A DNA stretch of 64,000 bases from Streptomyces toyocaensis. GTDB taxonomy: Bacteria; Actinomycetota; Actinomycetes; Streptomycetales; Streptomycetaceae. Each line of letters starts with the position of its first letter. Positions within the stretch are counted from its first letter, which is position 1. Shown here piece after piece: positions 34,832 through 43,434 of this stretch. The DNA lies in the NCBI RefSeq assembly GCF_000725125.1, contig NZ_JFCB01000014.1:1-64000 (forward strand), read 5' to 3'. The notes beneath the pieces were generated by a model that had not been told where the DNA came from, did no database searches, and saw nothing but the letters and a program-made list of their open reading frames with translations. The position numbers and the translations under genes were made by a program.

Positions 34832-36058
34832 TCAGCGGATGGGCATGCCCGACAGGGTGCGGGCGATCACCAGGCGCTGGATCTCACTCGTGCCCTCGAA
34901 GATGGTGTAGATGGCGGCGTCGCGGTGCATCCGCTCGACCGGGTACTCGCGCGTGTAGCCGTTGCCGCCGAGGATCTGGATCGCCTGGGCGGTGACCTTC
35001 TTGGCCGTCTCGCTGGCGAACAGCTTGGACATCGAGCCCTCGGCCGCCGTGAACGGCTTGCCGTTGACCGCCATCCAGGAGGCACGCCACACGAGGAGCC
35101 GGGCGGCGTCGATCTGGGTGCGCATGTCGGCGAGCTGGAAGGCGACGCCCTGGTTGTCGATGATCGGGCGGCCGAACTGCTCGCGCGTGGTGGCGTACTC
35201 CAGGGCGACCTCGTACGCCGCGCGGGCGGTGCCCACCGCCATGGCGCCGACGGCCGGGCGGGACGCCTCGAACGTCGCCATGGCGGCGTTCCTGACGCGC
35301 TCTCCGCCCTTCTTCGCCTTCTCACGGGCGCGGGCGAGACGCTCGTCCAGCTTCTCCTTGCCGCCGAGCAGGCAGGAGCCGGGGACGCGCACGTTGTCCA
35401 GGATGACCTCGGCGGTGTGCGAGGCCCGGATGCCGTGCTTCTTGAACTTCTGCCCCTGGGAGCAGCCGGGGGTGCCCGGCGGGATGATGAAGGAGGCGTG
35501 GCCCTTGGAGCCGAGGTCCGGGTCGACGACCGCGACGACGACGTGGACGTTGGCGATGCCGCCGTTCGTGGCCCAGGTCTTGGTGCCGTTGATGACCCAC
35601 TCGTCCTTGGCCTCGTCGTAGACGGCGCGGGTGCGCATGGAGGCCACGTCGGAGCCGGCGTCGGGCTCGGAGGAGCAGAAGGCGGCGACCTTGACGTCAT
35701 TGGCGTCGCCGTACATCTGGGGGATCCAGGTGCCGATCTGCTCATCGGTGCCGTTGGCGAGGACGCCGACGGCGGCGAGGCCGGTACCGACGATCGACAG
35801 GGCGATGCCCGCGTCACCCCAGAACAGCTCCTCCATGGCCATGGGAATGCCGAGGCCGCTTGCGTCGAAGTACTGCTGGGCGTAGAAGTCCAGGGAGTAG
35901 ATGCCGACCTTGGCGGCCTCCTGGATGACCGGCCAGGGAGTCTCCTCACGCTCGTCCCATTCGGCGGCCGCGGGGCGGATCACATCGGCGGCGAAGCCGT
36001 GCAGCCAGTCGCGGACCTCCTTCTGTTCGTCGTTGAGCTCCATGGTGAACTCGGCCAT
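34832..36058 (-). CDS. Acyl-CoA dehydrogenase
   Basis: A 408-residue acyl-CoA dehydrogenase. Seen: AFCSSEPDAGSDVASM, WVINGTKTWATNGG, EYATTREQFGRPI, and the C-terminal QILGGNGYTREYPVER and FEGTSEIQRLVIAR. A charged helical insert (about residues 225-255, rich in Lys, Arg and Glu) lies between the middle and C-terminal domains. It performs the first step of acyl-CoA beta-oxidation. Divergent from a TetR regulator; two TTAC...GTA palindromes lie in between. Confidence 0.93.
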   Translation of the reverse strand: MAEFTMELNDEQKEVRDWLHGFAADVIRPAAAEWDEREETPWPVIQEAAKVGIYSLDFYAQQYFDASGLGIPMAMEELFWGDAGIALSIVGTGLAAVGVLANGTDEQIGTWIPQMYGDANDVKVAAFCSSEPDAGSDVASMRTRAVYDEAKDEWVINGTKTWATNGGIANVHVVVAVVDPDLGSKGHASFIIPPGTPGCSQGQKFKKHGIRASHTAEVILDNVRVPGSCLLGGKEKLDERLARAREKAKKGGERVRNAAMATFEASRPAVGAMAVGTARAAYEVALEYATTREQFGRPIIDNQGVAFQLADMRTQIDAARLLVWRASWMAVNGKPFTAAEGSMSKLFASETAKKVTAQAIQILGGNGYTREYPVERMHRDAAIYTIFEGTSEIQRLVIARTLSGMPIR

Positions 36059-36087
36059 GACCCCTCCAGCGGCGGCGCACGTGCATG

Positions 36088-36125
36088 TTACTTGCGGTAA
36101 CCCCGAGTCTGTTACTGGTCGGTAG
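36088..36125. promoter_or_regulatory. Two candidate TetR operators
   Basis: TTACTTGCGGTAA (36088-36100) and TTACTGGTCGGTAG (36112-36125), start-to-start 24 bp, are related near-palindromes of the form TTAC-N5-GTA in the gap between the acyl-CoA dehydrogenase and the TetR gene. Similar sites are bound by TetR-type fatty-acid regulators in actinobacteria. Confidence 0.6.
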
Positions 36126-36230
36126 GAAAAGTCAACTCCCCAGGACCTGTCGTATCCCGTTCGATGGCCGTGAGGCCTTCAGTGTTAGTTTGCGCAGGCG
36201 TCACGGAATCAGCACGGGTGGGGAGAGCTC

Positions 36231-36872
36231 ATGGACACCACACAGCGGACCGATCAGCAGCGCGCCGCCGACCGGCGTCGGCGCGAGCTCCTGGAGGCCG
36301 CCGACCGAGTGGTGCTGCGCGACGGCCCCGGGGCCTCGATGAACGCGATCGCCGCCGAGGCCGGCATCACCAAACCGATTCTCTACCGGCACTTCGGTGA
36401 CAAGGGAGGACTCTACGCCGCTCTGGCCATGCGGCACACCGACGCGCTGCTCGACTCGCTGCGGGCGGCGCTCGACGCCCCGGCGGACCGGCGCGAGCGG
36501 GTCGAGGCCACGCTGGACACCTACCTGTCGGCGATCGAGGCACGCCCGCAGGTGTACCGGTTCCTGATGCACCCGGCGGAGGGCTCGCAGAGCGACCAGG
36601 GCTTCGACACCGGCAAGCACTCGGCACCGCTGCTGCGGCGGATGGGCGAGGAGCTGGCGCAGGTGATCGAGGAGCGGCTGGACCTCGGGCCGGGCAGCCA
36701 GCAGCTGGCCCGGGTGTGGGGGCACGGCATCGTCGGGATGATGCACGCGGCCGGTGACTGGTGGCTCGGCGAGCGGCCCTGCTCCCGCGCGGAACTGGTG
36801 CGCAGCCTGGCGGACCTGCTGTGGGGGCGTCTCGCGGCGGCGGGCGACAAGGTCGGCGGCCCGGGGTTCTGA
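36231..36872 (+). CDS. TetR-family transcriptional regulator
   Basis: A 213-residue repressor. The N-terminal helix-turn-helix is MNAIAAEAGITKPILYRHFGDK, cited in part as AAEAGITKPILYRHFG. The C-terminal ligand domain includes RFLMHPAEG and GIVGMMHAAGDWWL. Divergent from the acyl-CoA dehydrogenase at 34832, whose promoter it likely represses through the paired TTAC-type sites; the inducer may be an acyl-CoA. The ATG follows GGGGAGAGCTC. Confidence 0.92.
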   Translation: MDTTQRTDQQRAADRRRRELLEAADRVVLRDGPGASMNAIAAEAGITKPILYRHFGDKGGLYAALAMRHTDALLDSLRAALDAPADRRERVEATLDTYLSAIEARPQVYRFLMHPAEGSQSDQGFDTGKHSAPLLRRMGEELAQVIEERLDLGPGSQQLARVWGHGIVGMMHAAGDWWLGERPCSRAELVRSLADLLWGRLAAAGDKVGGPGF

Positions 36873-36901
36873 GCCCGCGCCGGCCGCCTCCCCCGGGCCC
36901 C

Positions 36902-37447
36902 TCAGTCCGGCCGGTTCCAGGAAGCCCGCCTCACCTGCCGCATCAGCCGCCGGTGCCGCCACCCCGTCAGGCGGTCCGCGTAGATCCGGCCCTCCAGGTG
37001 GTCGCACTCGTGCTGCAGGCACCGGGCGAAGAATCCGGTGCCGTGGACGGTGACCGGCTCGCCGGTCACCGTGAAACCCTCGACGACCGCGTGGTCGTGG
37101 CGCTCCGTCCCCGCCTCCAGGCCGGGCAGCGACAGACAGCCCTCCGGGCCGCGCAGCACCAGCCCGTCCGTCTCGATCAGCCGCGGGTTCACCACGTGAC
37201 CCCGGTGCCGGACGTCCTCGTCGTCCGGGCAGTCGTAGACGAACACCCGCAGCGGCTCGCCGATCTGGTTGGCGGCCAGGCCCACGCCCCGGGCCGCGTA
37301 CATCGTCGCGAACAAGTCCTCCACCAGGCGGGCCAGTTCCGGGCCGAAGCCGGTGACCTCCCGGCAGGGCCCGTGCAGCACCGGGTCGCCGAGCAGGGTG
37401 AGGGGCCGTACGCGTCCGTGGACGCCGGGGATGGAGCCGTGTCGCAT
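36902..37447 (-). CDS. def: Peptide deformylase
   Basis: A 181-residue metalloenzyme removing the formyl group from nascent proteins. All three motifs are present: GVGLAANQIG (motif 1), EGCLSLPG (motif 2 with metal-ligand Cys) and QHECDHLEG (motif 3, HExxH-type with two His ligands). Streptomyces carry several def genes; this one is isolated, so whether it is the main housekeeping copy cannot be told from the window. Convergent with the TetR gene. Confidence 0.93.
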   Translation of the reverse strand: MRHGSIPGVHGRVRPLTLLGDPVLHGPCREVTGFGPELARLVEDLFATMYAARGVGLAANQIGEPLRVFVYDCPDDEDVRHRGHVVNPRLIETDGLVLRGPEGCLSLPGLEAGTERHDHAVVEGFTVTGEPVTVHGTGFFARCLQHECDHLEGRIYADRLTGWRHRRLMRQVRRASWNRPD

Positions 37448-37593
37448 GGCGGCAAGAGTACGGTCCTTGCAGCATCGCCCGTCTCACGATGGTGCCGCGG
37501 TTCTGGAGTGCGAATGGATCTCGATAGGCTGAGGTCTCACCACGTGGCCGTCAGGCACAGACGCGGCGCGTACGCAAGGAGGATCGAGAACTG

Positions 37594-38832
37594 ATGGCAG
37601 GCAACTCGGACCCGCTCACGCCGCGGGCCAAGCTGGCCGTGACCGCGGGCAAGGCGGTCGCGGCGGCATCCCGCGCCGCCGGGCGCGGCAGCGGTTCGGT
37701 GATCGGCGGCCGGGTGGCACTCAAGCTCGACCCCGATCTCCTGGCCCGGCTCGCGCAGAACCTGGACTGCGTCCTGGTCTCGGCGACCAACGGCAAGACC
37801 ACCACCACCCGGCTCATCGCCGAGGCGCTGCGCGCCGCGGGACCGGTCGTGTCCAACGCGCTCGGCGCCAACATGCCGGCCGGCATCACCTCCGCGCTGG
37901 CGGGCGGCTCGGACGCGAAGTTCGGCGTCATCGAGGTCGACGAGAAGTACCTCGCCGGCGTGGCCCGGGACACCGACCCGAAGTGCATCGCGCTGCTCAA
38001 CCTCTCCCGTGACCAGCTCGACCGCGCCGCCGAGACCCGGATGCTCGCGGAGAACTGGCGCGAGGGTCTGGCCGGTTCCAAGGCCGTCATCGTCGCGAAC
38101 GCCGACGACCCGCTGGTGGTGTGGGCCGCGTCGTCCTCCCCCAACGTGATCTGGGTGGCCGCGGGACAGATGTGGAAGGACGACGCCTGGTCCTGCCCGT
38201 CCTGCGGCGGTGTGATGCAACGCCCCGGCGACGACTGGTTCTGCGGCGAGTGCGGCTTCCGCCGGCCCACCCCGAGCTGGGCGCTCTCCGGCGACCACGT
38301 GCTCGACCCGCACGGCTCCGCCTGGCCGATCCACCTGCAGCTGCCGGGCCGCGCCAACAAGGCCAACGCCGCGTCCTCGGCGGCCGTCGCCGCCGTCTTC
38401 GGGGTCCCGCCGCAGGTCGCCCTGGAGCGCATGTACCAGGTGCAGGCCGTGGCCGGGCGCTACGACGTGGTCCAGTTCGAGGGCCGGGACCTGCGTCTGC
38501 TGCTCGCCAAGAACCCCGCGGGCTGGCTCGAGACGTTCTCGCTGATCGACCCGCCGCCGACCCCGGTGATCCTGTCGGTGAACGCGCGCTCCGCCGACGG
38601 CACCGACACCTCCTGGCTGTGGGACGTCGACTACACGCGGCTGACGGGCCACCCGATCTGCGTCGTCGGCGACCGGAGGCTCGACCTCGCGGTGCGCCTG
38701 GAGGTCGCGAACCAGCAGTTCCAGGTGTGCGAGAACCTCGACCAGGCGGTCCAACTGTGCCCGCCGGGCCGGATCGAGGTCATCGCCAACTACACCGCGT
38801 TCCAGGACCTGCGCCGCCGCGTCGGCAACTGA
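37594..38832 (+). CDS. murT: Lipid II isoglutaminyl synthase, MurT subunit
   Basis: A 412-residue Mur-ligase-fold protein. Seen: ATP loop SATNGKTTTTRL, IEVDEKYL, a four-cysteine zinc ribbon CPSCGG...CGECGF (about residues 206-226), and LPGRANKANAASSAAV. With GatD it amidates the D-Glu of lipid II to D-isoglutamine, using glutamine-derived ammonia and ATP. The ATG follows AAGGAGGATCGAG. gatD begins 24 bases downstream, so the two form an operon. Confidence 0.95.
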   Translation: MAGNSDPLTPRAKLAVTAGKAVAAASRAAGRGSGSVIGGRVALKLDPDLLARLAQNLDCVLVSATNGKTTTTRLIAEALRAAGPVVSNALGANMPAGITSALAGGSDAKFGVIEVDEKYLAGVARDTDPKCIALLNLSRDQLDRAAETRMLAENWREGLAGSKAVIVANADDPLVVWAASSSPNVIWVAAGQMWKDDAWSCPSCGGVMQRPGDDWFCGECGFRRPTPSWALSGDHVLDPHGSAWPIHLQLPGRANKANAASSAAVAAVFGVPPQVALERMYQVQAVAGRYDVVQFEGRDLRLLLAKNPAGWLETFSLIDPPPTPVILSVNARSADGTDTSWLWDVDYTRLTGHPICVVGDRRLDLAVRLEVANQQFQVCENLDQAVQLCPPGRIEVIANYTAFQDLRRRVGN

Positions 38833-38856
38833 CCACCACACCTCAGGGGACTTGAA

Positions 38857-39585
38857 GTGAGCGACAACCAGCTGCGGGTCGTCTGGATCTACCCGGACCT
38901 GCTCAGCACGTACGGCGACCAGGGCAACGTGCTCGTCGTGGAGCGCCGGGCGCGGCAGCGCGGCCTGGACGTGGCACGGCTCGACGTGCGCAGCGACCAG
39001 CCGATCCCGACCTCCGGCGACATCTATCTGATCGGCGGCGGCGAGGACCGTCCGCAGCGGCTGGCCGCCGAGCGGCTGCGCCGGGACGGCGGTCTGCACC
39101 GCGCGGTCGAGAACGGCGCGATCGTGTTCTCGGTGTGCGCCGGCTACCAGATCCTCGGCCACGAGTTCATCAACGACCTCGGCCAGCGCGAGCCCGGCCT
39201 GGGACTGCTCGACGTGGTCTCGGTCCGCGGTGAGGGCGCCCGCTGCGTGGGCGACGTCCTGGCGGACATCCATCCGCAGCTGGGGCTGCCCCCGCTGACC
39301 GGGTTCGAGAACCACCAGGGCGTCACCCACCTGGGCCCCACGGCCCGCCCGCTCGCCCAGGTCCGCTTCGGCAACGGCAACGGCACCGGGGACGGCACGG
39401 AGGGCGCGTTCAACGAGACCGTCTTCGGCACGTACATGCACGGTCCCGTGCTGGCCCGCAACCCGCAGATCGCGGACCTGCTGCTGAAGCTGGCACTCGA
39501 CGTCAACGCGCTGCCGCCGACCGACGACCACTGGTACGAGGCGCTGCGCAGCGAGCGCATCGCGGCGGCGCAGCAGCCCGCCTGA
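38857..39585 (+). CDS. gatD: Lipid II isoglutaminyl synthase, glutamine amidotransferase subunit GatD
   Basis: A 242-residue class I glutamine amidotransferase of the cobyric acid synthase-like (CobB/CobQ) type. The nucleophile Cys is in FSVCAGYQILGHE, the catalytic His in YMHGPVLARN, and GGGEDRPQR lies near the N terminus. It releases ammonia from glutamine for MurT. The start is a GTG after AGGGGACTTGAA. A strong hairpin ends the operon. Confidence 0.95.
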   Translation: MSDNQLRVVWIYPDLLSTYGDQGNVLVVERRARQRGLDVARLDVRSDQPIPTSGDIYLIGGGEDRPQRLAAERLRRDGGLHRAVENGAIVFSVCAGYQILGHEFINDLGQREPGLGLLDVVSVRGEGARCVGDVLADIHPQLGLPPLTGFENHQGVTHLGPTARPLAQVRFGNGNGTGDGTEGAFNETVFGTYMHGPVLARNPQIADLLLKLALDVNALPPTDDHWYEALRSERIAAAQQPA

Positions 39586-39594
39586 ACCGGCCGC

Positions 39595-39639
39595 GGACCC
39601 GCGCCCGCGCCCCTTGCGCACCAGGGCGCGGACGGGTCC
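39595..39639 (+). terminator. murT-gatD terminator
   Basis: GGACCC (39595-39600) and CCGCGCCC (39605-39612) pair with GGGCGCGG (39624-39631) and GGGTCC (39634-39639), a long two-part stem with an 11-base loop starting nine bases after the gatD stop. Confidence 0.55.
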
Positions 39640-39797
39640 CGCCGGCCCGTCTGACGGCTGCTCCGCACAGGTGAGCGGGGTCGTCCAGCAGGCGGACGCG
39701 AGGTGCGGCCCCGCCCCCCGATGCCGCTAGGGTGGCGGGGATCGAGCCGGACAGCGCGGTCCGGTCCCGGCCCTCATCGAGAAGGTTGTTTCGGGCT

Positions 39798-40823
39798 ATG
39801 CGCATTGGTGTCCTCACGTCCGGTGGCGACTGCCCCGGCCTGAACGCCGTCATCCGGTCCGTCGTGCACCGCGCCGTCGTCGACCACGGCGACGAGGTCA
39901 TCGGCTTCCGCGACGGGTGGAAGGGCCTCCTGGAGTGCGACTACCTCAAGCTCGACCTCGACGCGGTGAGCGGCATCCTCGCCCGCGGCGGCACCATCCT
40001 CGGCTCCTCCCGGGTGCGCCCCGAGCATCTGCGGGACGGTGTGGAGCGGGCCAGGGGGCACGTCCGGGACCTGGGCCTGGACGCCATCATCCCGATCGGC
40101 GGTGAGGGCACGCTCAAGGCCGCCCGGCTGCTGTCCGACAACGGCCTGCCGATAGTCGGTGTGCCGAAGACCATCGACAACGACATCGCCGTCACCGACG
40201 TCACCTTCGGGTTCGACACCGCCGTCGGGGTGGCGACCGAGGCCCTGGACCGGCTGAAGACCACCGCCGAGTCCCATCAGCGCGTGCTGATCGTGGAGGT
40301 CATGGGCCGGCACACGGGCTGGATCGCGCTGCACTCCGGCATGGCGGCCGGCGCGCACGCCATCGTCGTGCCCGAGCGGCCCTTCGACATCGACGAGCTG
40401 ACCACGAAGGTCGGCGAGCGGTTCTCGGCCGGGAAGCGGTTCGCGATCGTGGTCGCCGCGGAAGGTGCCAAGCCGAAGGCCGGCACCATGGACTTCGACG
40501 AGGGCGGCAAGGACGTGTACGGCCACGAGCGGTTCGCCGGGATCGCCCGGCAGCTCTCCCTCGAGCTGGAGTCCCGGCTCGGGAAGGAGGCGCGGCCGGT
40601 GATCCTGGGGCACGTGCAGCGCGGCGGGACGCCGACGGCGTACGACCGGGTCCTGGCCACGCGGTTCGGGTGGCACGCGGTGGAGGCGGTGCACCGGGGC
40701 GAGTTCGGGCGGATGACCGCGCTGCGTGGTACCGACATCGTGATGGTCTCCCTCGCGGAGGCGGTCGAGACGCTGAAGACGGTGCCGGACTCCCGGTACG
40801 CGGAGGCGGAGTGCGTGCTGTGA
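39798..40823 (+). CDS. pfkA: 6-phosphofructokinase
   Basis: A 341-residue PfkA-family enzyme phosphorylating fructose 6-phosphate in glycolysis. Seen: LTSGGDCPGLNA (phosphoryl-donor loop), PIGGEGTLKAA, the catalytic PKTIDNDI, MGRHTGWIA and HVQRGGTPTAYDR. Gly104 marks an ATP-using enzyme, but residue 124 is Lys, as in pyrophosphate-dependent relatives and the actinobacterial mixed subgroup. Start at MRIGVLTSGG, which aligns with family N termini; only a weak GAAGG site precedes it. Streptomyces have several pfkA paralogues. Confidence 0.95.
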   Translation: MRIGVLTSGGDCPGLNAVIRSVVHRAVVDHGDEVIGFRDGWKGLLECDYLKLDLDAVSGILARGGTILGSSRVRPEHLRDGVERARGHVRDLGLDAIIPIGGEGTLKAARLLSDNGLPIVGVPKTIDNDIAVTDVTFGFDTAVGVATEALDRLKTTAESHQRVLIVEVMGRHTGWIALHSGMAAGAHAIVVPERPFDIDELTTKVGERFSAGKRFAIVVAAEGAKPKAGTMDFDEGGKDVYGHERFAGIARQLSLELESRLGKEARPVILGHVQRGGTPTAYDRVLATRFGWHAVEAVHRGEFGRMTALRGTDIVMVSLAEAVETLKTVPDSRYAEAECVL

Positions 40824-40902
40824 GTGCGCTGCGCCGGTAGGAGCCCGGTCCCCCGGGTTCGTCGACGTCTGCCGTCGGCGTCCGCGGGCCGTGCGCGGGC
40901 CT

Positions 40903-40927
40903 GTCGCGCGGTTCCCCGCGCCCCTGA
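40903..40927. repeat. Streptomyces-type short palindromic repeat
   Basis: GCGCGG-TTCC-CCGCGC (40906-40921) followed by CCCTGA. I recognise this as the kind of short hairpin repeat scattered between genes in many Streptomyces genomes. It may act as a terminator for pfkA. Confidence 0.5.
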
Positions 40928-41024
40928 GGGTGCTCCCCGACCCCGGTCACAGGTGTGGCCGGGGCCGGCCGTACTCTGAGTGCGGACGGATCGCGTACAA
41001 CCTGCACGAAACGGGAGCCGGCGG

Positions 41025-41975
41025 ATGGATCACAGCGGGCACGGTATGACCATGGATCTGCCGCCGTTCACGCTGGGGCGGGGGCTCGCCTGGTCGGCGG
41101 ACCCCTTCTTCCTCGTCGCGTGCCTGCTGGGGCTGGCGCTGTACGGCTGGGGCGTGGTCCGGCTGACGCGGCGCGGCGACAAGTGGCCGGTGGGACGGAC
41201 CGTCGCGTTCGCCGCCGGTGTGCTGAGCATCGGGCTCATGATGTGCACCAAGCTGAACGACTACGGCATGGTCATGTTCAGCGTGCACATGGTGCAGCAC
41301 ATGGTGATCAGCATGGTGTCGCCGATCCTGATCCTCCTCGGTGCCCCGATCACCCTGGCCCTGCGGGCGCTGCCGCCGGCCGGGCGCGGCCGCAAGGGGC
41401 CGCGTGAACTGCTGCTGATGCTGCTGCACAGCCGTTACATGCGGATCATCACCCACCCGGTGTTCACCATTCCGATGTTCATCGCGAGCCTGTACGGCCT
41501 GTACTTCACCCCGCTGTTCGACTTCCTGATGGGCTCCCGGGTCGGGCACATCGCGATGATGGTGCATTTCCTCGCCGTCGGCCTGGTCTTCTTCTGGCCG
41601 ATCATGGGTGTGGACCCGGGTCCGCACCGGCCGGGCTATCTGATGCGGATGCTGGAGCTGTTCGCGGGCATGCCGTTCCACGCGTTCTTCGGTATCGCCC
41701 TGATGATGGCGTCGACGCCGATGGTCACGACGTTCGACAATCCGCCCGCCTCACTCGCCGTCGACGCGCTGTCCGACCAGAACGCGGCCGGCGGCATCGC
41801 CTGGGCGTTCAGCGAGGTCCCCTCCGTCCTGGTGCTGATCGCCCTGCTGTTCCAGTGGTACGCCTCCGACCAGCGGCAGGCGAAGCGCGAGGACCGCGCG
41901 GCCGACCGGGACGGCGACAAGGAGCTCGAGGCGTACAACGCCTATCTGGCCTCGCTGCACGCACACGGGAACTGA
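41025..41975 (+). CDS. CtaG-type (caa3 oxidase assembly factor) membrane protein
   Basis: A 316-residue polytopic membrane protein with about seven helices. Seen: VHMVQHMVISMVSPILI, FTPLFDFLM, MMVHFLAVGLVFFWPIMG, and a His/Met-rich start (MDHSGHGMTMD). It matches the CtaG family linked to cytochrome c oxidase assembly or copper delivery. The His and Met residues fit metal handling, but this is inference. The ATG follows ACGGGAGCCGG. A 58-residue membrane protein follows and may be co-transcribed. Confidence 0.85.
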   Translation: MDHSGHGMTMDLPPFTLGRGLAWSADPFFLVACLLGLALYGWGVVRLTRRGDKWPVGRTVAFAAGVLSIGLMMCTKLNDYGMVMFSVHMVQHMVISMVSPILILLGAPITLALRALPPAGRGRKGPRELLLMLLHSRYMRIITHPVFTIPMFIASLYGLYFTPLFDFLMGSRVGHIAMMVHFLAVGLVFFWPIMGVDPGPHRPGYLMRMLELFAGMPFHAFFGIALMMASTPMVTTFDNPPASLAVDALSDQNAAGGIAWAFSEVPSVLVLIALLFQWYASDQRQAKREDRAADRDGDKELEAYNAYLASLHAHGN

Positions 41976-42028
41976 AGGCACTGATTCGGGCACCATGGGG
42001 GGAGCCGAGTCATGAGGAGGGTGTTGCG

Positions 42029-42205
42029 ATGCCCGGTACCACGAACGGTTCCACCTCGACGAAGACCATGGGAGTGCTCACCGTGGGCGCCCTGGTCGCC
42101 GTGACGGCGTACACGGTGGCGCTCGGGAGCAACGGCTGGCTGTGGTTCGGCTGGGTCGTCCTCGGCCTGATCACGCTCGGGATGGTGGCCACCCGCAGCA
42201 CCTGA
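42029..42205 (+). CDS. Small membrane protein, 58 residues
   Basis: A 58-residue protein with two hydrophobic segments (MGVLTVGALVAVTAYTVAL and LWFGWVVLGLITLGMVA) and a Thr/Ser-rich start. The ATG has GGAGG nine bases upstream. It lies 53 bp after the CtaG-type gene and may be an accessory membrane subunit; no family is known to me. Confidence 0.75.
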   Translation: MPGTTNGSTSTKTMGVLTVGALVAVTAYTVALGSNGWLWFGWVVLGLITLGMVATRST

Positions 42206-42214
42206 GAAGCGTCC

Positions 42215-42250
42215 GGGGCGGCCCGGCCTCACTTCGGGGTGAGCCGCCCC
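42215..42250. terminator. Bidirectional hairpin between converging genes
   Basis: GGGGCGGC (42215-42222) pairs with GCCGCCCC (42243-42250), with an inner TCAC/GTGA stem (42229-42232 with 42239-42242). It overlaps the last codons of the histidine kinase gene, so it could serve both directions. Confidence 0.45.
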
Positions 42251-43434
42251 GTCAGGTGGACGCCCGGCTGGTACTTCGGCAGCCGGACGGTGATCTTCAT
42301 GCCGGCACCCACGGCCGTCTCGATGACGAGGCCGTGGTCGTCGCCGTAGACCTGGCGGAGCCGGTCGTCGACGTTGGACAGCCCGATGCCGCCGGTGGGG
42401 CTGGCCTCACGGGCCAGGATGCGGCGCAGCAGGCCGGGGTCCATCCCCGCGCCGTCGTCCTCGATCACCACGAGGGCCTCGGCGCCGGCGTCCTGCGCGG
42501 TGATCTGGATGTGGCACTTGTCGGCCTTGCCCTCCAGGCCGTGCTTGACGGCGTTCTCGACCAGCGGCTGGAGACAGAGGAAGGGCAGCGCGACCGGCAG
42601 CACCTCGGGGGCGATCTGCAGGGTGACGGAGAGGCGGTCGCCGAAGCGTGCCCGGACCAGTGCCAGATAGTGGTCGATGGCGTGGAGCTCGTCGGCGAGC
42701 GTGGTGAAGTCACCGTGCCGGCGGAACGAGTACCGGGTGAAGTCGGCGAACTCCAGCAGCAGCTCGCGGGCGCGCTCGGGGTCGGTGCGCACGAACGAGG
42801 CGATCACGGCCAGCGAGTTGAAGATGAAGTGGGGCGAGATCTGCGCCCGCAGGGCCCTGATCTCGGCCTCGATGAGGCGGGTGCGGGACTGGTCGAGGTC
42901 GGCCAGTTCGAGCTGGACGGACACCCACCGGGCGACCTCGCCCGCGGCCCGCACCAGGACGGCGGACTCGCGGGGCGCGCAGGCGACGAGCGCGCCGTGC
43001 ACCCGGTCGTCGACGGTGAGCGGGGCGACCACGGCCCAGCGCACGGCGCAGTCGGGGGTGTCGCAGGTGAGCGGGAAGGCCTCGCCGCGGCCGGTGTCGA
43101 GAGGGCCGCTCAGGCGTTCCATGATCTCCGTGCGGTGGTGGGCGCCGGCACCGTCCCAGACGAGGACCTGTTCGCGGTCGGTGAGGCACAGGGCGTCCGT
43201 GCCCAGCAGCGAGCGCAGTTTGCGGGCGGACTTCCCGGCGGTCTCCTCCGTCAGGCCCGCGCGGAGCGGCGGTGTGGCCAGGGAGGCGGTGTGCAGGGTC
43301 TCGAAGGTGGCGTGTTCGACGGGGGTGCCGAGTCCGGCCAGGCTGGTGGGCCGCGCGGTGCGCCGGCCGAGCCAGAATCCGGCCGCCAGGAGAGGCAGCA
43401 CGGCGACGAGCAGACCGGCGAGGAAGCCGCTCAT
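42229..43434 (-). CDS. LytS-type sensor histidine kinase
   Basis: A 401-residue sensor kinase: one N-terminal membrane segment (FLAGLLVAVLPLLAAGFWLG), a GAF-like domain (about residues 70-190), a His_kinase domain with the phosphorylated His in QISPHFIFNSLAV, and a HATPase with ENAVKHGLEG, EDDGAGMDPG and GGIGLSNVDDRL. Its start overlaps the symporter stop (ATGA). The partner LytTR regulator is the first gene of the same operon. The transporter may supply the signal. Confidence 0.93.
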   Translation of the reverse strand: MSGFLAGLLVAVLPLLAAGFWLGRRTARPTSLAGLGTPVEHATFETLHTASLATPPLRAGLTEETAGKSARKLRSLLGTDALCLTDREQVLVWDGAGAHHRTEIMERLSGPLDTGRGEAFPLTCDTPDCAVRWAVVAPLTVDDRVHGALVACAPRESAVLVRAAGEVARWVSVQLELADLDQSRTRLIEAEIRALRAQISPHFIFNSLAVIASFVRTDPERARELLLEFADFTRYSFRRHGDFTTLADELHAIDHYLALVRARFGDRLSVTLQIAPEVLPVALPFLCLQPLVENAVKHGLEGKADKCHIQITAQDAGAEALVVIEDDGAGMDPGLLRRILAREASPTGGIGLSNVDDRLRQVYGDDHGLVIETAVGAGMKITVRLPKYQPGVHLTGRLTPK

